Made by a program: the position numbers and the translations under genes. Below are positions 55,674 to 61,872 of a DNA stretch of 64,000 bases, piece after piece. The DNA lies in contig NZ_JABXKF010000184.1 of NCBI RefSeq assembly GCF_017115165.1, positions 1 to 64,000 of the forward strand, read 5' to 3'. The notes under the pieces are model-generated. The model had not been told where the DNA came from. It made no database searches and saw nothing but the letters and a program-made list of their open reading frames with translations. Source of the stretch: Nostoc sp. LPT (GTDB lineage Bacteria; Cyanobacteriota; Cyanobacteriia; Cyanobacteriales; Nostocaceae). Numbering within the stretch: the first letter of the stretch is position 1; every line of letters begins with the position of its first letter.

Positions 55674-56213
55674 GTGACGATATCTTCCATGCGCGGCGCG
55701 AACGCAATGCAAGTGTTAGAGCAATCTGTGGTGGTGTTTTCTCAAAATTACTTGCCACTATGTCGGGTCAATATCAAGCGGGCGATTGTGCTGTTAGTAA
55801 CCAATAAGGCGCAACCGCTGGGTTTTACCACAGAAAGCGGATGGCAAGTTCACTCACCCAGTTTGGTAATTGATGTGCCAAAACATATTCGTTTGACAAT
55901 CACTTCTAATGAGCGGATGTGGAAAGTTCCGCCAGTGAATCGGCGGGAAGTATTGCGACGAGACCATCACAGTTGCCAATATTGCGGCAGCAGCAAACAT
56001 CTAACGCTAGATCATGTGATGCCGCGTTCTAAAGGCGGTTCTCACACTTGGGATAACGTGGTCGCAGCTTGTGAAAGATGTAACTCCCGTAAAGGCGATC
56101 GCACCCTGTTTGAAGCTGGTATGCAACTGCGTACCAAACCAAAAGCGCCAATCCACCCCGCGATTTCTTTTGCTGAACAGTTTTGGATAGATATGCAAGC
56201 AAGCCTGGAATAA
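55674..56213 (+). CDS. HNH endonuclease family protein
   Basis: A 179-residue protein. The C-terminal half is a zinc-bearing HNH domain: CQYCGSSKHLTLDHVMPRSK, then GGSHTWDNVVAACERCNSRK and GDRTLFEAG, with four zinc-ligand cysteines and the DH and N of the HNH core. The N-terminal 75 residues match conserved cyanobacterial homologues. GTG start at 55674 with AAGGAG 7 bases upstream. Target unknown. It forms an operon with 56230-56619. Confidence 0.9.
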   Translation: MTISSMRGANAMQVLEQSVVVFSQNYLPLCRVNIKRAIVLLVTNKAQPLGFTTESGWQVHSPSLVIDVPKHIRLTITSNERMWKVPPVNRREVLRRDHHSCQYCGSSKHLTLDHVMPRSKGGSHTWDNVVAACERCNSRKGDRTLFEAGMQLRTKPKAPIHPAISFAEQFWIDMQASLE

Positions 56214-56229
56214 CAGGAGAGCATAAGGA

Positions 56230-56619
56230 ATGCTGAAATTAACTTACACTGAAAGCAGTTTTGATTTAGAATGTGTCACTCTGTCGCTAGAAGAATGGGT
56301 AGCGCAACGAGTGATTTTAGCCCTGCGAGTTGGGCAAGGTTTGTGCATTGAACCCACTACCGCTTCCTTTTTGCTTCCTGTTGATTTGCCAGGAGTAGAA
56401 GTACTTAGGGCTGAGGTAAAAAGAGATGACAGAGAAATCATTGCCCTCTGTGCGTGTGATGCCGAATATATGGAAGTCACCCTGCGGGGTTCTTGGCTAT
56501 CAGTTAGTTCTAAGGATGCTGTCGGTGTGTTTGTCACCACTATGAGCGATCGCGCTGAGTTCTTTTTGCACAAACTTTGGCAGGAAGCTCAATTTTGTGC
56601 TTCTGTGATGAGCGAGTAA
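56230..56619 (+). CDS. Conserved hypothetical protein downstream of HNH
   Basis: A 129-residue protein with alternating beta and helical segments: LEEWVAQRVILALRVGQGLC, ASFLLPVDLPGVEVLRAE and RAEFFLHKLWQEAQFC. I recognise no family. It starts 16 bases after the HNH gene and is surely cotranscribed. Confidence 0.75.
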   Translation: MLKLTYTESSFDLECVTLSLEEWVAQRVILALRVGQGLCIEPTTASFLLPVDLPGVEVLRAEVKRDDREIIALCACDAEYMEVTLRGSWLSVSSKDAVGVFVTTMSDRAEFFLHKLWQEAQFCASVMSE

Positions 56620-56630
56620 ACGAAATAGTC

Positions 56631-56656
56631 GGGTGAGGAGAATTTCTCACCCTTTA
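56631..56656 (+). terminator. Terminator between convergent genes
   Basis: gggtgag (56631-56637) with ctcaccc (56646-56652), 8-nt loop, followed by ttta. It lies 12 bases after the stop of the operon. Confidence 0.7.
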
Positions 56657-57499
56657 TTGCGCCATTTTTAGTAGTTCAGGAATTGTCATAAATCGGTAGC
56701 CTTGCTGTTTGAGTCCACTAATGATTTGTGGCAAAGCTTCTACAGTTCTGTGGCGATCGCCACCACCATCATGCATTAAAACAATGAAACCAGGTTTCGC
56801 GCCTTTGAGGACATTATTTACAAATGCCTGTGGTTTGGCGTGAGGATCGGTATCAGCGGAAGTTAGCGACCACATAATGACAGCATCTTTCTGGCTTTTG
56901 GCGTAAGCGGCTAGTCCGTTATTTAAAAAGCCTCCAGGAGGACGAAACAGAGAAGTTTTAACTCCTGTAGTTTTGTATATCAGCTCGGCTGTGCGATCAA
57001 TTTCACTCTTGGCTGTGGCTTCATCCATTCGCCGATACCAATGATGCCAAGTATGGTTGCCAATGGCGTGTCCCTCGGCTACTTCACGCTTGGCTAAGTC
57101 TGGATTTGCTTGCAAAGCTTGTCCTACCCAAAAGAATGTTGCTTTAACATCATTTTGCTTTAAGATATCCAGCATTTCTAGGGTTGTCTTTGGCCAGGGC
57201 CCATCATCAATGCTGAGAGCTATAACCTTTTCGTTGTTGCTGGGTTGCACCTTATAAACTGTTTTTCCTTGAAATTTTGCTGGGACTGTAAAGGTAGGGT
57301 TTTCTACTTTGGCTGATGGTGGTAGCTGGGCATTAATTTGGCTTTTTGCTGGATCTTGAAGTGCAGTATGAATTTTGCTTAGTGGCTGGTTCAATCCCGA
57401 TTGTGGGGAGATACCTGGAGCAATACTACAAGCTGTAATACTAAAGGCGATCGCGACAAAACTAATTATCTGTTGTCGCTTGAGGGAGTTGTTTGTCAC
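56654..57499 (-). CDS. Polysaccharide deacetylase (NodB/CE4), lipoprotein
   Basis: A 281-residue exported CE4 enzyme. The leader ends in lipobox TACS. NodB motifs are complete: motif 1 SIDDGPW with catalytic Asp, motif 2 HAIGNHTWHHW metal ligands, motif 3 FRPPGGFLN, motif 4 VIMWSLTSADTDPHA and motif 5 IVLMHDGGG. It likely deacetylates peptidoglycan or another cell-surface GlcNAc polymer. Confidence 0.94.
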   Translation of the reverse strand: MTNNSLKRQQIISFVAIAFSITACSIAPGISPQSGLNQPLSKIHTALQDPAKSQINAQLPPSAKVENPTFTVPAKFQGKTVYKVQPSNNEKVIALSIDDGPWPKTTLEMLDILKQNDVKATFFWVGQALQANPDLAKREVAEGHAIGNHTWHHWYRRMDEATAKSEIDRTAELIYKTTGVKTSLFRPPGGFLNNGLAAYAKSQKDAVIMWSLTSADTDPHAKPQAFVNNVLKGAKPGFIVLMHDGGGDRHRTVEALPQIISGLKQQGYRFMTIPELLKMAQ

Positions 57500-57621
57500 G
57501 TCAGGCTTTTAAAGATTCACCCAATCATAAGCTGTAGTTTGACTTTTCAAGGAGTTTAGCAAGCTCAAATATAAGTGCAGAAGCTTTTATAGACAATATC
57601 AAAAAATTTTTCTGAAACCCC

Positions 57622-57660
57622 TTGACACCTCTTGTAGTATTTTGTAGTATAAATGTAGTA
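57622..57660 (+). promoter_or_regulatory. Promoter with three TGTAGTA direct repeats
   Basis: TTGACA at 57622-57627 and TAGTAT at 57645-57650 with 17-bp spacing form a sigma70-type promoter. Three TGTAGTA copies (57633-57639, 57643-57649, 57654-57660) overlap the spacer, -10 and start site with periods of 10 and 11 bp, i.e. one face of the helix. This looks like an operator. It points to the small frame at 57695 and the tRNA array. Confidence 0.65.
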
Positions 57661-57694
57661 AGGCGAAAGACAAAGCTTCTCAAAAGTCAAAATT

Positions 57695-57889
57695 ATGTTC
57701 TACATACAACTAAAGGACAGGCGCTGGCATAAACCAGAGTCTCCAGTCAACAAAGCTGCTTTTACTTGCAAACCATCGGCAGTAGAGGCAATAAACGAAA
57801 AAAGTTCTAAATTTGCACTCATCAAAACCACTGAATACATCCGTAATACACAACAGGCTTGCTACCTAGAGTTTCGGTTGTTTTCCTAA
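57695..57889 (+). CDS. Possible small leader protein before tRNA array
   Basis: A 64-residue frame: FYIQLKDRRWHKPESPVNKA, then EKSSKFALIKTTEYIRNTQQ and ACYLEFRLFS. The composition is protein-like. No ribosome-binding site is obvious. It would be the first frame after the promoter at 57622-57650. Confidence 0.4.
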   Translation: MFYIQLKDRRWHKPESPVNKAAFTCKPSAVEAINEKSSKFALIKTTEYIRNTQQACYLEFRLFS

Positions 57890-58006
57890 CAGTTTCTAAC
57901 AGTAAAAGCTAATTTTTCTGAACCTTGAAAACTAAATAAGAAATGGGCAAGTTCACCAAAATTCTGTACCTAAAAACTTAAAAGTTTAGGCACAGATTCA
58001 AAAAAT

Positions 58007-58080
58007 CGGGGTGTAGCTCAATTGGCTAGAGCGTTCCGTTGTCTGCGGAAATGTTGCGGGTTCAAGTCCCGTCACCCTGG
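58007..58080 (+). tRNA. tRNA-Asp (GTC), array 1
   Basis: Acceptor CGGGGTG/CACCCTG, anticodon arm TTCCG-TTGTCTG-CGGAA, T-arm GCGGG-TTCAAGT-CCCGT. Full cloverleaf. Confidence 0.85.
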
Positions 58081-58084
58081 TTCT

Positions 58085-58237
58085 AGTCCTGTAGGCGAAT
58101 AGTTTAAGCCGTCAGCCTACGGCAGTCGCTACAACGGATAGCGCAGCGTTAGCGAGTCATCGAGCGTCGGGAACGTCCGCAACACGCTGCCTCCTCAAGC
58201 TGAAGATTGACGAGTGCGAATCTCGTCGGGACTCCCA
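58085..58237 (+). tRNA. Interrupted tRNA, array 2 (identity uncertain)
   Basis: Acceptor AGTCCTG/CGGGACT, D-stem GGC/GCC, anticodon stem TCAGC (58112-58116) and GCTGA (58199-58203), T-arm ACGAG-TGCGAAT-CTCGT and encoded CCA are all present. About 75 nt made of small dispersed repeats lie inside the anticodon loop, after CT at 58117-58118. The anticodon depends on the breakpoint; CTC (Glu) is one possibility. Confidence 0.6.
58119..58193. repeat. SDR insertion in anticodon loop
   Basis: Contains agcgcagcgttagcgagtc (58139-58158 region), the reverse complement of a block at about 60684-60702, and cgagcgtcgggaacg. Boundaries are approximate. Confidence 0.6.
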
Positions 58238-58240
58238 AAT

Positions 58241-58313
58241 GGCTGAGTAGCCAAGTGGTCGAAGGCGTTGGTCTGCAAAACCGACATCGTGAGTTCAAAT
58301 CTCACCTCAGCCT
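58241..58313 (+). tRNA. tRNA-Cys (GCA), array 3
   Basis: Acceptor GGCTGAG/CTCAGCC, anticodon arm TTGGT-CTGCAAA-ACCGA, T-arm GTGAG-TTCAAAT-CTCAC. CCA not encoded. Confidence 0.9.
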
Positions 58314-58315
58314 CT

Positions 58316-58396
58316 GGTGCCGCAGTGTAGCTTAATCAGCAAAGCCCCAGGTTCATACCCTAATATATGCGGGTGCAAATCCCGCCGCTGCCACCA
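58316..58396 (+). tRNA. Degenerate tRNA-Met-like (CAT), array 4
   Basis: T-arm GCGGG-TGCAAAT-CCCGC and 3' CCA are good, loop TTCATAC gives CAT, but only three anticodon-stem pairs form and the acceptor has a mismatch. Perhaps a decayed gene. Confidence 0.5.
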
Positions 58397-58399
58397 AAT

Positions 58400-58471
58400 G
58401 CAGGGATAGTGTAACGGTAACACCTCGTGACTCCAAATCCGATGTTCTAGGTTCAAATCCTAGTCCCTGTG
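58400..58471 (+). tRNA. Degenerate tRNA-Trp-like (CCA), array 5
   Basis: Acceptor GCAGGGA/TCCCTGT and T-arm CTAGG-TTCAAAT-CCTAG are intact. The loop CTCCAAA reads as Trp, but the anticodon stem pairs poorly. Confidence 0.55.
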
Positions 58472-58526
58472 TCAGACAATTTTAGATTAAAAAGTTTCAT
58501 CCAAAATCTAAAATTCAGTCAATTAT

Positions 58527-58598
58527 GCCCTCGTGGACTAATGGTTAAGTCAGTGTTCTTTCAAAGCACAGATGCGAGTTCAATTCTCGTCGAGGGAA
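58527..58598 (+). tRNA. tRNA-Glu (TTC), array 6
   Basis: CCCTCG/CGAGGG, anticodon arm GTGTT-CTTTCAA-AGCAC, T-arm GCGAG-TTCAATT-CTCGT. The first acceptor pair is mismatched. A second Glu besides 51302-51374. Confidence 0.8.
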
Positions 58599-58605
58599 TG
58601 ATTGT

Positions 58606-58707
58606 GGGTCGGTGGCCGAGTCTGGCTGAAGGCGACAGTCTGTAAAACTGTTCTTTTTTGCACGCAGGTACCCTTCGGGAAGCAAGCTACAAATCCTGCT
58701 CGACCCA
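58606..58707 (+). tRNA. tRNA-Tyr (GTA) with T-loop insert, array 7
   Basis: Acceptor GGGTCGG/TCGACCC, anticodon arm ACAGT-CTGTAAA-ACTGT, long variable arm, T-stem GCAGG/CCTGC. The T-loop is split: T, then 21 nt (58670-58690), then AAAT. The insert replaces the usual TC of TTCAAAT. Confidence 0.8.
58670..58690. repeat. 21-nt SDR in tRNA-Tyr T-loop
   Basis: CCCTTCGGGAAGCAAGC core with flanking A and TAC. It differs by one base from 60390-60410. A CCC/GGG mini-hairpin is visible. Confidence 0.85.
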
Positions 58708-58711
58708 TTAT

Positions 58712-58801
58712 GGAGAGGTGGCTGAGTGGCCCAAAGCGTCCTCCTGCTAAGAGGAAGCGGGTAGTTAATACCCGTCGCAGGTTCAAATCCTGTTCTCTCC
58801 G
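58712..58801 (+). tRNA. tRNA-Ser (GCT), array 8
   Basis: Acceptor GGAGAGG/TCTCTCC, loop CTGCTAA, long variable arm (gcgggtagttaatacccgtc), T-arm GCAGG-TTCAAAT-CCTGT. Proper class II form. Confidence 0.92.
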
Positions 58802-58805
58802 TTTT

Positions 58806-58880
58806 GAGAGTGTGGTGTAACTGGATAACATCTCAGTCTACGAAACTGAAGATTTGAGGGTTCGATTCCCTCCGCTCTCG
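58806..58880 (+). tRNA. tRNA-Arg (ACG), array 9
   Basis: Acceptor GAGAGTG/CGCTCTC, anticodon arm TCAGT-CTACGAA-ACTGA, T-arm GAGGG-TTCGATT-CCCTC. Confidence 0.9.
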
Positions 58881-58900
58881 TTACATAATCTCTTCTTTTA

Positions 58901-58976
58901 TCCCTCGGTAGCTCAGTTGGTAGTTAGCGCCTGTTTGAAAAACAGGAGGTCGTCGGTTCGATTCCGACCTGGGGGG
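58901..58976 (+). tRNA. tRNA-Phe (GAA), array 10
   Basis: Anticodon arm CCTGT-TTGAAAA-ACAGG, T-arm GTCGG-TTCGATT-CCGAC. The acceptor TCCCTCG/CTGGGGG has one mismatch and wobble pairs. Confidence 0.82.
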
Positions 58977-58982
58977 CTTCGT

Positions 58983-59057
<75 letters not shown>

Positions 59058-59062
59058 TTCAT

Positions 59063-59135
59063 TGCCGGGTGGACGAATTGGGAAGTCGCATCGCTCTGAA
59101 CGATGAGGTTGCAGGTTCAAACCCTGCCCTGGCAA
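59063..59135 (+). tRNA. tRNA-Gln (CTG), array 12
   Basis: Acceptor TGCCGGG/CCTGGCA, anticodon arm CATCG-CTCTGAA-CGATG, T-arm GCAGG-TTCAAAC-CCTGC. Confidence 0.85.
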
Positions 59136-59138
59136 TAA

Positions 59139-59214
59139 AGCCCTGTGGTGTAATTGGCAACATAGCGCCCTTTGAAGGCGAAGATTCCAGGTTCGACCCC
59201 TGGTGGGGCTGCCA
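59139..59214 (+). tRNA. tRNA-Gln (TTG), array 13
   Basis: Acceptor AGCCCTG/TGGGGCT, anticodon arm GCGCC-CTTTGAA-GGCGA, T-arm CCAGG-TTCGACC-CCTGG, CCA encoded. Confidence 0.87.
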
Positions 59215-59220
59215 AAATTT

Positions 59221-59323
59221 GCTCTTGTAGCCCAACTGGAAGAGGCTGCCGTCTCAAAAACGGTAAGTTGTGGGTATCCTTCGGGAAGCCGCTTTGCGTC
59301 TACGATTCCCACCAAGAGTACCA
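59221..59323 (+). tRNA. tRNA with Leu anticodon CAA and T-loop insert, array 14
   Basis: Acceptor GCTCTTG/CAAGAGT, anticodon arm GCCGT-CTCAAAA-ACGGT, T-stem GTGGG/CCCAC, CCA encoded. The variable loop is only AAGTT. A 27-nt SDR (59276-59302) splits the T-loop after its first T. Confidence 0.75.
59276..59302. repeat. 27-nt SDR in T-loop of array 14
   Basis: ATCCTTCGGGAAGCCGCTTT followed by gcgtcta. Related to the 21-nt inserts (CCTTCGGGAAGC) with a longer right end. Confidence 0.85.
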
Positions 59324-59329
59324 AAATTT

Positions 59330-59407
59330 GCTCCTGTAGCCCAATTGGAAGAGGTGGCAGACTTAAAATCTGTTTAGTTGTGGGTTCGACTCCCACCAGG
59401 AGTACCA
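59330..59407 (+). tRNA. tRNA with Leu anticodon TAA, class I body, array 15
   Basis: Acceptor GCTCCTG/CAGGAGT, anticodon arm GCAGA-CTTAAAA-TCTGT, variable loop TTAGTT, T-arm GTGGG-TTCGACT-CCCAC, CCA encoded. Bacterial tRNA-Leu normally has a long variable arm. Confidence 0.8.
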
Positions 59408-59408
59408 A

Positions 59409-59481
59409 CGGGATGTAATTCAGCGGCGAGAAGCCATGCTTTGGGAGCATGGAGTCGCAGGTTCGAGTCCTGCCATCCCGA
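59409..59481 (+). tRNA. tRNA-Pro (TGG), array 16
   Basis: Acceptor CGGGATG/CATCCCG, anticodon arm CATGC-TTTGGGA-GCATG, T-arm GCAGG-TTCGAGT-CCTGC. Confidence 0.93.
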
Positions 59482-59484
59482 TAT

Positions 59485-59558
59485 GCCCCTGTGACGGAAC
59501 TGGCATACGTGCTGGAATCAGAGTCCAGATTTTGCAGGTTCAAATCCTGTCAGGGGTA
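59485..59558 (+). tRNA. tRNA with Leu anticodon CAG, class I body, array 17
   Basis: Acceptor GCCCCTG/CAGGGGT, anticodon arm CTGGA-ATCAGAG-TCCAG, variable loop ATTTT, T-arm GCAGG-TTCAAAT-CCTGT. Again short variable loop. Confidence 0.78.
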
Positions 59559-59568
59559 TTGGTGAATA

Positions 59569-59645
59569 TGCGGCGATAGAGCAACGGTGGCTCGTCAGGC
59601 TCATAACCTGAACATCAGCAGGTTCGACTCCTGCCCCCGTCACCA
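59569..59645 (+). tRNA. tRNA-Met (CAT), initiator-like, array 18
   Basis: Anticodon arm TCAGG-CTCATAA-CCTGA, D-arm GAGC/GCTC, T-arm GCAGG-TTCGACT-CCTGC, CCA encoded. The acceptor pairs weakly, with an unpaired first position as in initiators, plus one more mismatch. Initiator GGG/CCC pairs are not kept. Confidence 0.6.
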
Positions 59646-59653
59646 AAAATAGT

Positions 59654-59726
59654 GCTGGTGTAGCTCAATTGGCAGAGCAACTGACTTGTAATCAGTAGGT
59701 TGCAGGTTCAATTCCTGTTACCAGCT
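59654..59726 (+). tRNA. tRNA-Thr (TGT), array 19
   Basis: Acceptor GCTGGTG/TACCAGC, anticodon arm ACTGA-CTTGTAA-TCAGT, T-arm GCAGG-TTCAATT-CCTGT. Confidence 0.93.
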
Positions 59727-59730
59727 TGAT

Positions 59731-59801
59731 GCGGATGTGATGTAACGGCAGCATGGGACGTTTCCACCGTCTTCGTGCGAGTTCAAATCTCGCCGTCCGC
59801 T
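59731..59801 (+). tRNA. tRNA-Gly (TCC), array 20
   Basis: Acceptor GCGGATG/CGTCCGC, anticodon arm GGACG-TTTCCAC-CGTCT, T-arm GCGAG-TTCAAAT-CTCGC. Confidence 0.92.
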
Positions 59802-59810
59802 CTGAAACTT

Positions 59811-59904
59811 GCGGGTGTGATGTAATCGGTAGCATTTGAGTGCGCCATACTCAGTGCGTGGGTACTCTTCGAGAACGCTGCGCGAACAAGTCCCTTCACT
59901 CGCT
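59811..59904 (+). tRNA. tRNA-Gly (GCC) with T-loop insert, array 21
   Basis: Acceptor GCGGGTG/CACTCGC, anticodon arm TGAGT-GCGCCAT-ACTCA. The T-stem GTGGG/CCCTT has a mismatch and its loop is split by about 24 nt (59864-59887) of another SDR. Confidence 0.75.
59864..59887. repeat. 24-nt SDR in tRNA-Gly T-loop
   Basis: actcttcgagaacgctgcgc then gaac. Different family from the CCC/GGG inserts, same insertion site. Confidence 0.75.
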
Positions 59905-59909
59905 TGCAT

Positions 59910-59985
59910 AGTCCTGTAGCTCAATTGGTAGAGTGTCTTCCTTACAAGAAGAATGTTGCGGGTTCAATTCCTGTCAGGACTACCA
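59910..59985 (+). tRNA. tRNA-Val (TAC), array 22
   Basis: Acceptor AGTCCTG/CAGGACT, anticodon arm CTTC-CTTACAA-GAAG, T-arm GCGGG-TTCAATT-CCTGT, CCA encoded. Confidence 0.93.
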
Positions 59986-59991
59986 AATCTT

Positions 59992-60065
59992 GGGAGTGTA
60001 GCTCAATGGAATAGAGCGTCGAGCTTCTACCTCGAAAGTTGTGGGTTCAAGTCCTACCACTCCCG
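59992..60065 (+). tRNA. tRNA-Arg (TCT), array 23
   Basis: Acceptor GGGAGTG/CACTCCC, anticodon arm TCGAG-CTTCTAC-CTCGA, T-arm GTGGG-TTCAAGT-CCTAC. Confidence 0.92.
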
Positions 60066-60069
60066 CCTA

Positions 60070-60104
60070 AACAAGTCAAAAGTTAAAAGTCAAAAGTCAA
60101 AAGA
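60070..60104. repeat. AAAAGTC heptamer STRR in array spacer
   Basis: aagtcaaaagttaaaagtca repeats between array 23 and 24, in the longest spacer of the central array. Confidence 0.8.
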
Positions 60105-60164
60105 ATGAATTTAATTATTTCTCTTTCTTTTTAGTTTTTACTTTGCTCTTTTTACTTATTTGAT

Positions 60165-60238
60165 GGGGTCATAGCTCAATTGGCTAGAGCGCCTGCCTTG
60201 CAAGCAGGAGGTTATGGGTTCAAGTCCCATTGATTCCA
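60165..60238 (+). tRNA. tRNA-Ala (TGC), array 24
   Basis: Acceptor GGGGTCA/TGATTCC (two GU), anticodon arm CCTGC-CTTGCAA-GCAGG, T-arm ATGGG-TTCAAGT-CCCAT. Confidence 0.93.
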
Positions 60239-60243
60239 CTGAT

Positions 60244-60318
60244 GGTGTCTGAAGCCAAAGTGGTCGAGGCGCTGGTTTGTGGAACCAGTCATAGCGGGTT
60301 CAAGTCCCGTCAGACACC
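60244..60318 (+). tRNA. tRNA-His (GTG), array 25
   Basis: G at -1 (60244) pairs with C73 (60318), the tRNA-His identity mark. Acceptor GTGTCTG/CAGACAC, anticodon arm CTGGT-TTGTGGA-ACCAG. Confidence 0.93.
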
Positions 60319-60325
60319 CCTGAAT

Positions 60326-60427
60326 GGAAGATGCCGCTGAATGGACGGCAACTGGTCTTGAAAACCAGGGTATGGGTAACTGTAGGGGTACCCTACGGGA
60401 AGCAAGCTACGATTCCTCCATCTTCCA
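60326..60427 (+). tRNA. tRNA-Ser (TGA) with T-loop insert, array 26
   Basis: Acceptor GGAAGAT/ATCTTCC, anticodon arm CTGGT-CTTGAAA-ACCAG, longer variable region. The T-loop is split by 21 nt (60390-60410): GGGGT, insert, GATTCCTCC. The same SDR and the same position as in tRNA-Tyr. Confidence 0.8.
60390..60410. repeat. 21-nt SDR in tRNA-Ser T-loop
   Basis: CCCTACGGGAAGCAAGC core with flanking A and TAC; one base different from 58670-58690. Confidence 0.85.
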
Positions 60428-60430
60428 CTT

Positions 60431-60506
60431 ATCCACCTGAAGCCGAAAAGCGAGGCACTGTGCTGATAACACAGAAATAGGAGGGGCAGTACCTTCCAGG
60501 TGGATT
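60431..60506 (+). tRNA. Aberrant tRNA-Ile-like (GAT), array 27
   Basis: Acceptor ATCCACC/GGTGGAT extended to 9 bp, anticodon arm CTGTG-CTGATAA-CACAG. The T-arm position reads GGAGG-GGCAGTA-CCTTC with no TTC consensus, so it is probably not a normal substrate for EF-Tu or T-loop modification. Confidence 0.6.
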
Positions 60507-60581
60507 TATATCTAAGTTTGGTGTTACAAGATTTGCGATGTAATACGATCGCACTTGCTCATTTCTTTTTCAAATTAACTA

Positions 60582-60652
60582 GGGTGGTTGGCATACCGGC
60601 TGTGCAGCGGGCTTTTAACCCGCAGAAATAGGTTCGACCCCTATACCACCCA
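60582..60652 (+). tRNA. tRNA-Lys (TTT), array 28
   Basis: Acceptor GGGTGGT/ACCACCC, anticodon arm GCGGG-CTTTTAA-CCCGC, T-arm ATAGG-TTCGACC-CCTAT. Last member, 75 bases after array 27. Confidence 0.92.
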
Positions 60653-60671
60653 CTAAACAATTCAAAATTCA

Positions 60672-60706
60672 AAATGACGCTCGCGGACTCGCTAACGCTG
60701 CGCTAA
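60672..60706. repeat. SDR downstream of tRNA array
   Basis: gacgctcgcggactcgctaa then cgctgcgctaac. It shares gactcgctaacgctgcgct with the insert in array tRNA 2 (reverse orientation). Flanked by caaaattcaaaat repeats. Confidence 0.7.
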
Positions 60707-60783
60707 CAAAATTCAAAATTAAGAAATGAAATCTTAGTTAGCCTTTTGGCAATTGCTAATATGCAACTTGAATGCAGGTTGGG

Positions 60784-61872
60784 TTATGAATAGCAACTAG
60801 CGATCGCTAGTTGAGCATGTTGCAATAATATATCTTTATCCAAAGCATGTACGGGATATTGCGGTGTTACTGCCAGTAGTTTCTCAATTCTTTCTCTAGC
60901 TGCTTCTACCACTGCTTCATCTAAGCTACCGTTACTGAGCGAATCAGCAAAATCTTCAGCAATCCGATAAGTTCTTTCAATAGATGATGAATTAATATTA
61001 CGCGAGACAATAAACAGATCGCAGCCTGCATTAAATGACCGCGCGACAGTACCAGCTTTCATAAACATATCTGAGATCGCTTTCATATCCAAATCATCAG
61101 ATACAACCACTCCCTCAAAGCCAAGTTCCTCTCTAAGTATGGTTTTGAGGATAGCCTGGGAAAGCGTTGCTGGCACATCAGGATCTATCTTGGGAAATAA
61201 GATATGGACAGTCATAATCAAAGGAATCTGTACTTCGATTAAAGCTTTGAAGGGTATAAGTTCTCGAAGTTGCAGGTCTTCTAGAGTTAAATTCAGTATT
61301 GGTAGCTCAATATGAGAATCCTTGCCGGTGTCTCCATGTCCGGGGAAGTGTTTAGCGCATCCCAAAATTCCTGAATCTCGAAGTCCAAGGTAGTAGTCAC
61401 GCGCACCTTGAGTAGCAGTTTCGGGAGTGCTACCAAAGGCGCGAGGCCCAATCACAGGATTGTTGGGATGGGAAAAAATATCGGCTACTGGTGCCCAAGA
61501 TAAATTGATTCCCAATGATTTTAGTTCTACCGCTGTGGCTTTTGCTACTTCATAAGCGTGCGATCGCAGCAACAACCCATGAGGAAACCGGGTAATTGGT
61601 AGCGGTGTACGAATTACACGACCTCCTTCATGATCAAGAGTGATGAACATGGAATCACGTTCAGTGTATTCTCGTATCTGCCTGTTTAAATCCTTGAAGC
61701 TTTCCAGCCAAACCTGATATGGAGTGCCATCCAAAAAGTTCTTAGCAAAAAATATCACCCCAATCGGTTTTAATTCATTGAGTGCGCGTTTATCGTCATC
61801 GCTTAATGTCGTGCTGGAAATACCTAGAATCAGGTGATGTCCAAAGCGCCTTAGCTCCTGCGATACACTCAT
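60784..61872 (-). CDS. nagZ: Glycoside hydrolase family 3, NagZ-like
   Basis: A 362-residue GH3 enzyme. The family signature KHFPGHGDTGKDSHIELP is intact, with the mobile-loop His (H in PGHGDTGKDSH) and the nucleophile Asp in VVSDDLDMKAI. These mark beta-N-acetylhexosaminidases of peptidoglycan recycling that lack the second GH3 domain. No signal peptide, as in NagZ. It follows the tRNA array on the other strand. Confidence 0.9.
   Translation of the reverse strand: MSVSQELRRFGHHLILGISSTTLSDDDKRALNELKPIGVIFFAKNFLDGTPYQVWLESFKDLNRQIREYTERDSMFITLDHEGGRVIRTPLPITRFPHGLLLRSHAYEVAKATAVELKSLGINLSWAPVADIFSHPNNPVIGPRAFGSTPETATQGARDYYLGLRDSGILGCAKHFPGHGDTGKDSHIELPILNLTLEDLQLRELIPFKALIEVQIPLIMTVHILFPKIDPDVPATLSQAILKTILREELGFEGVVVSDDLDMKAISDMFMKAGTVARSFNAGCDLFIVSRNINSSSIERTYRIAEDFADSLSNGSLDEAVVEAARERIEKLLAVTPQYPVHALDKDILLQHAQLAIASCYS

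Noticed and set aside
58085-58237. Group I intron in tRNA
   Set aside because: The insert is only about 75 nt and made of dispersed repeats; no group I core is possible at that size.
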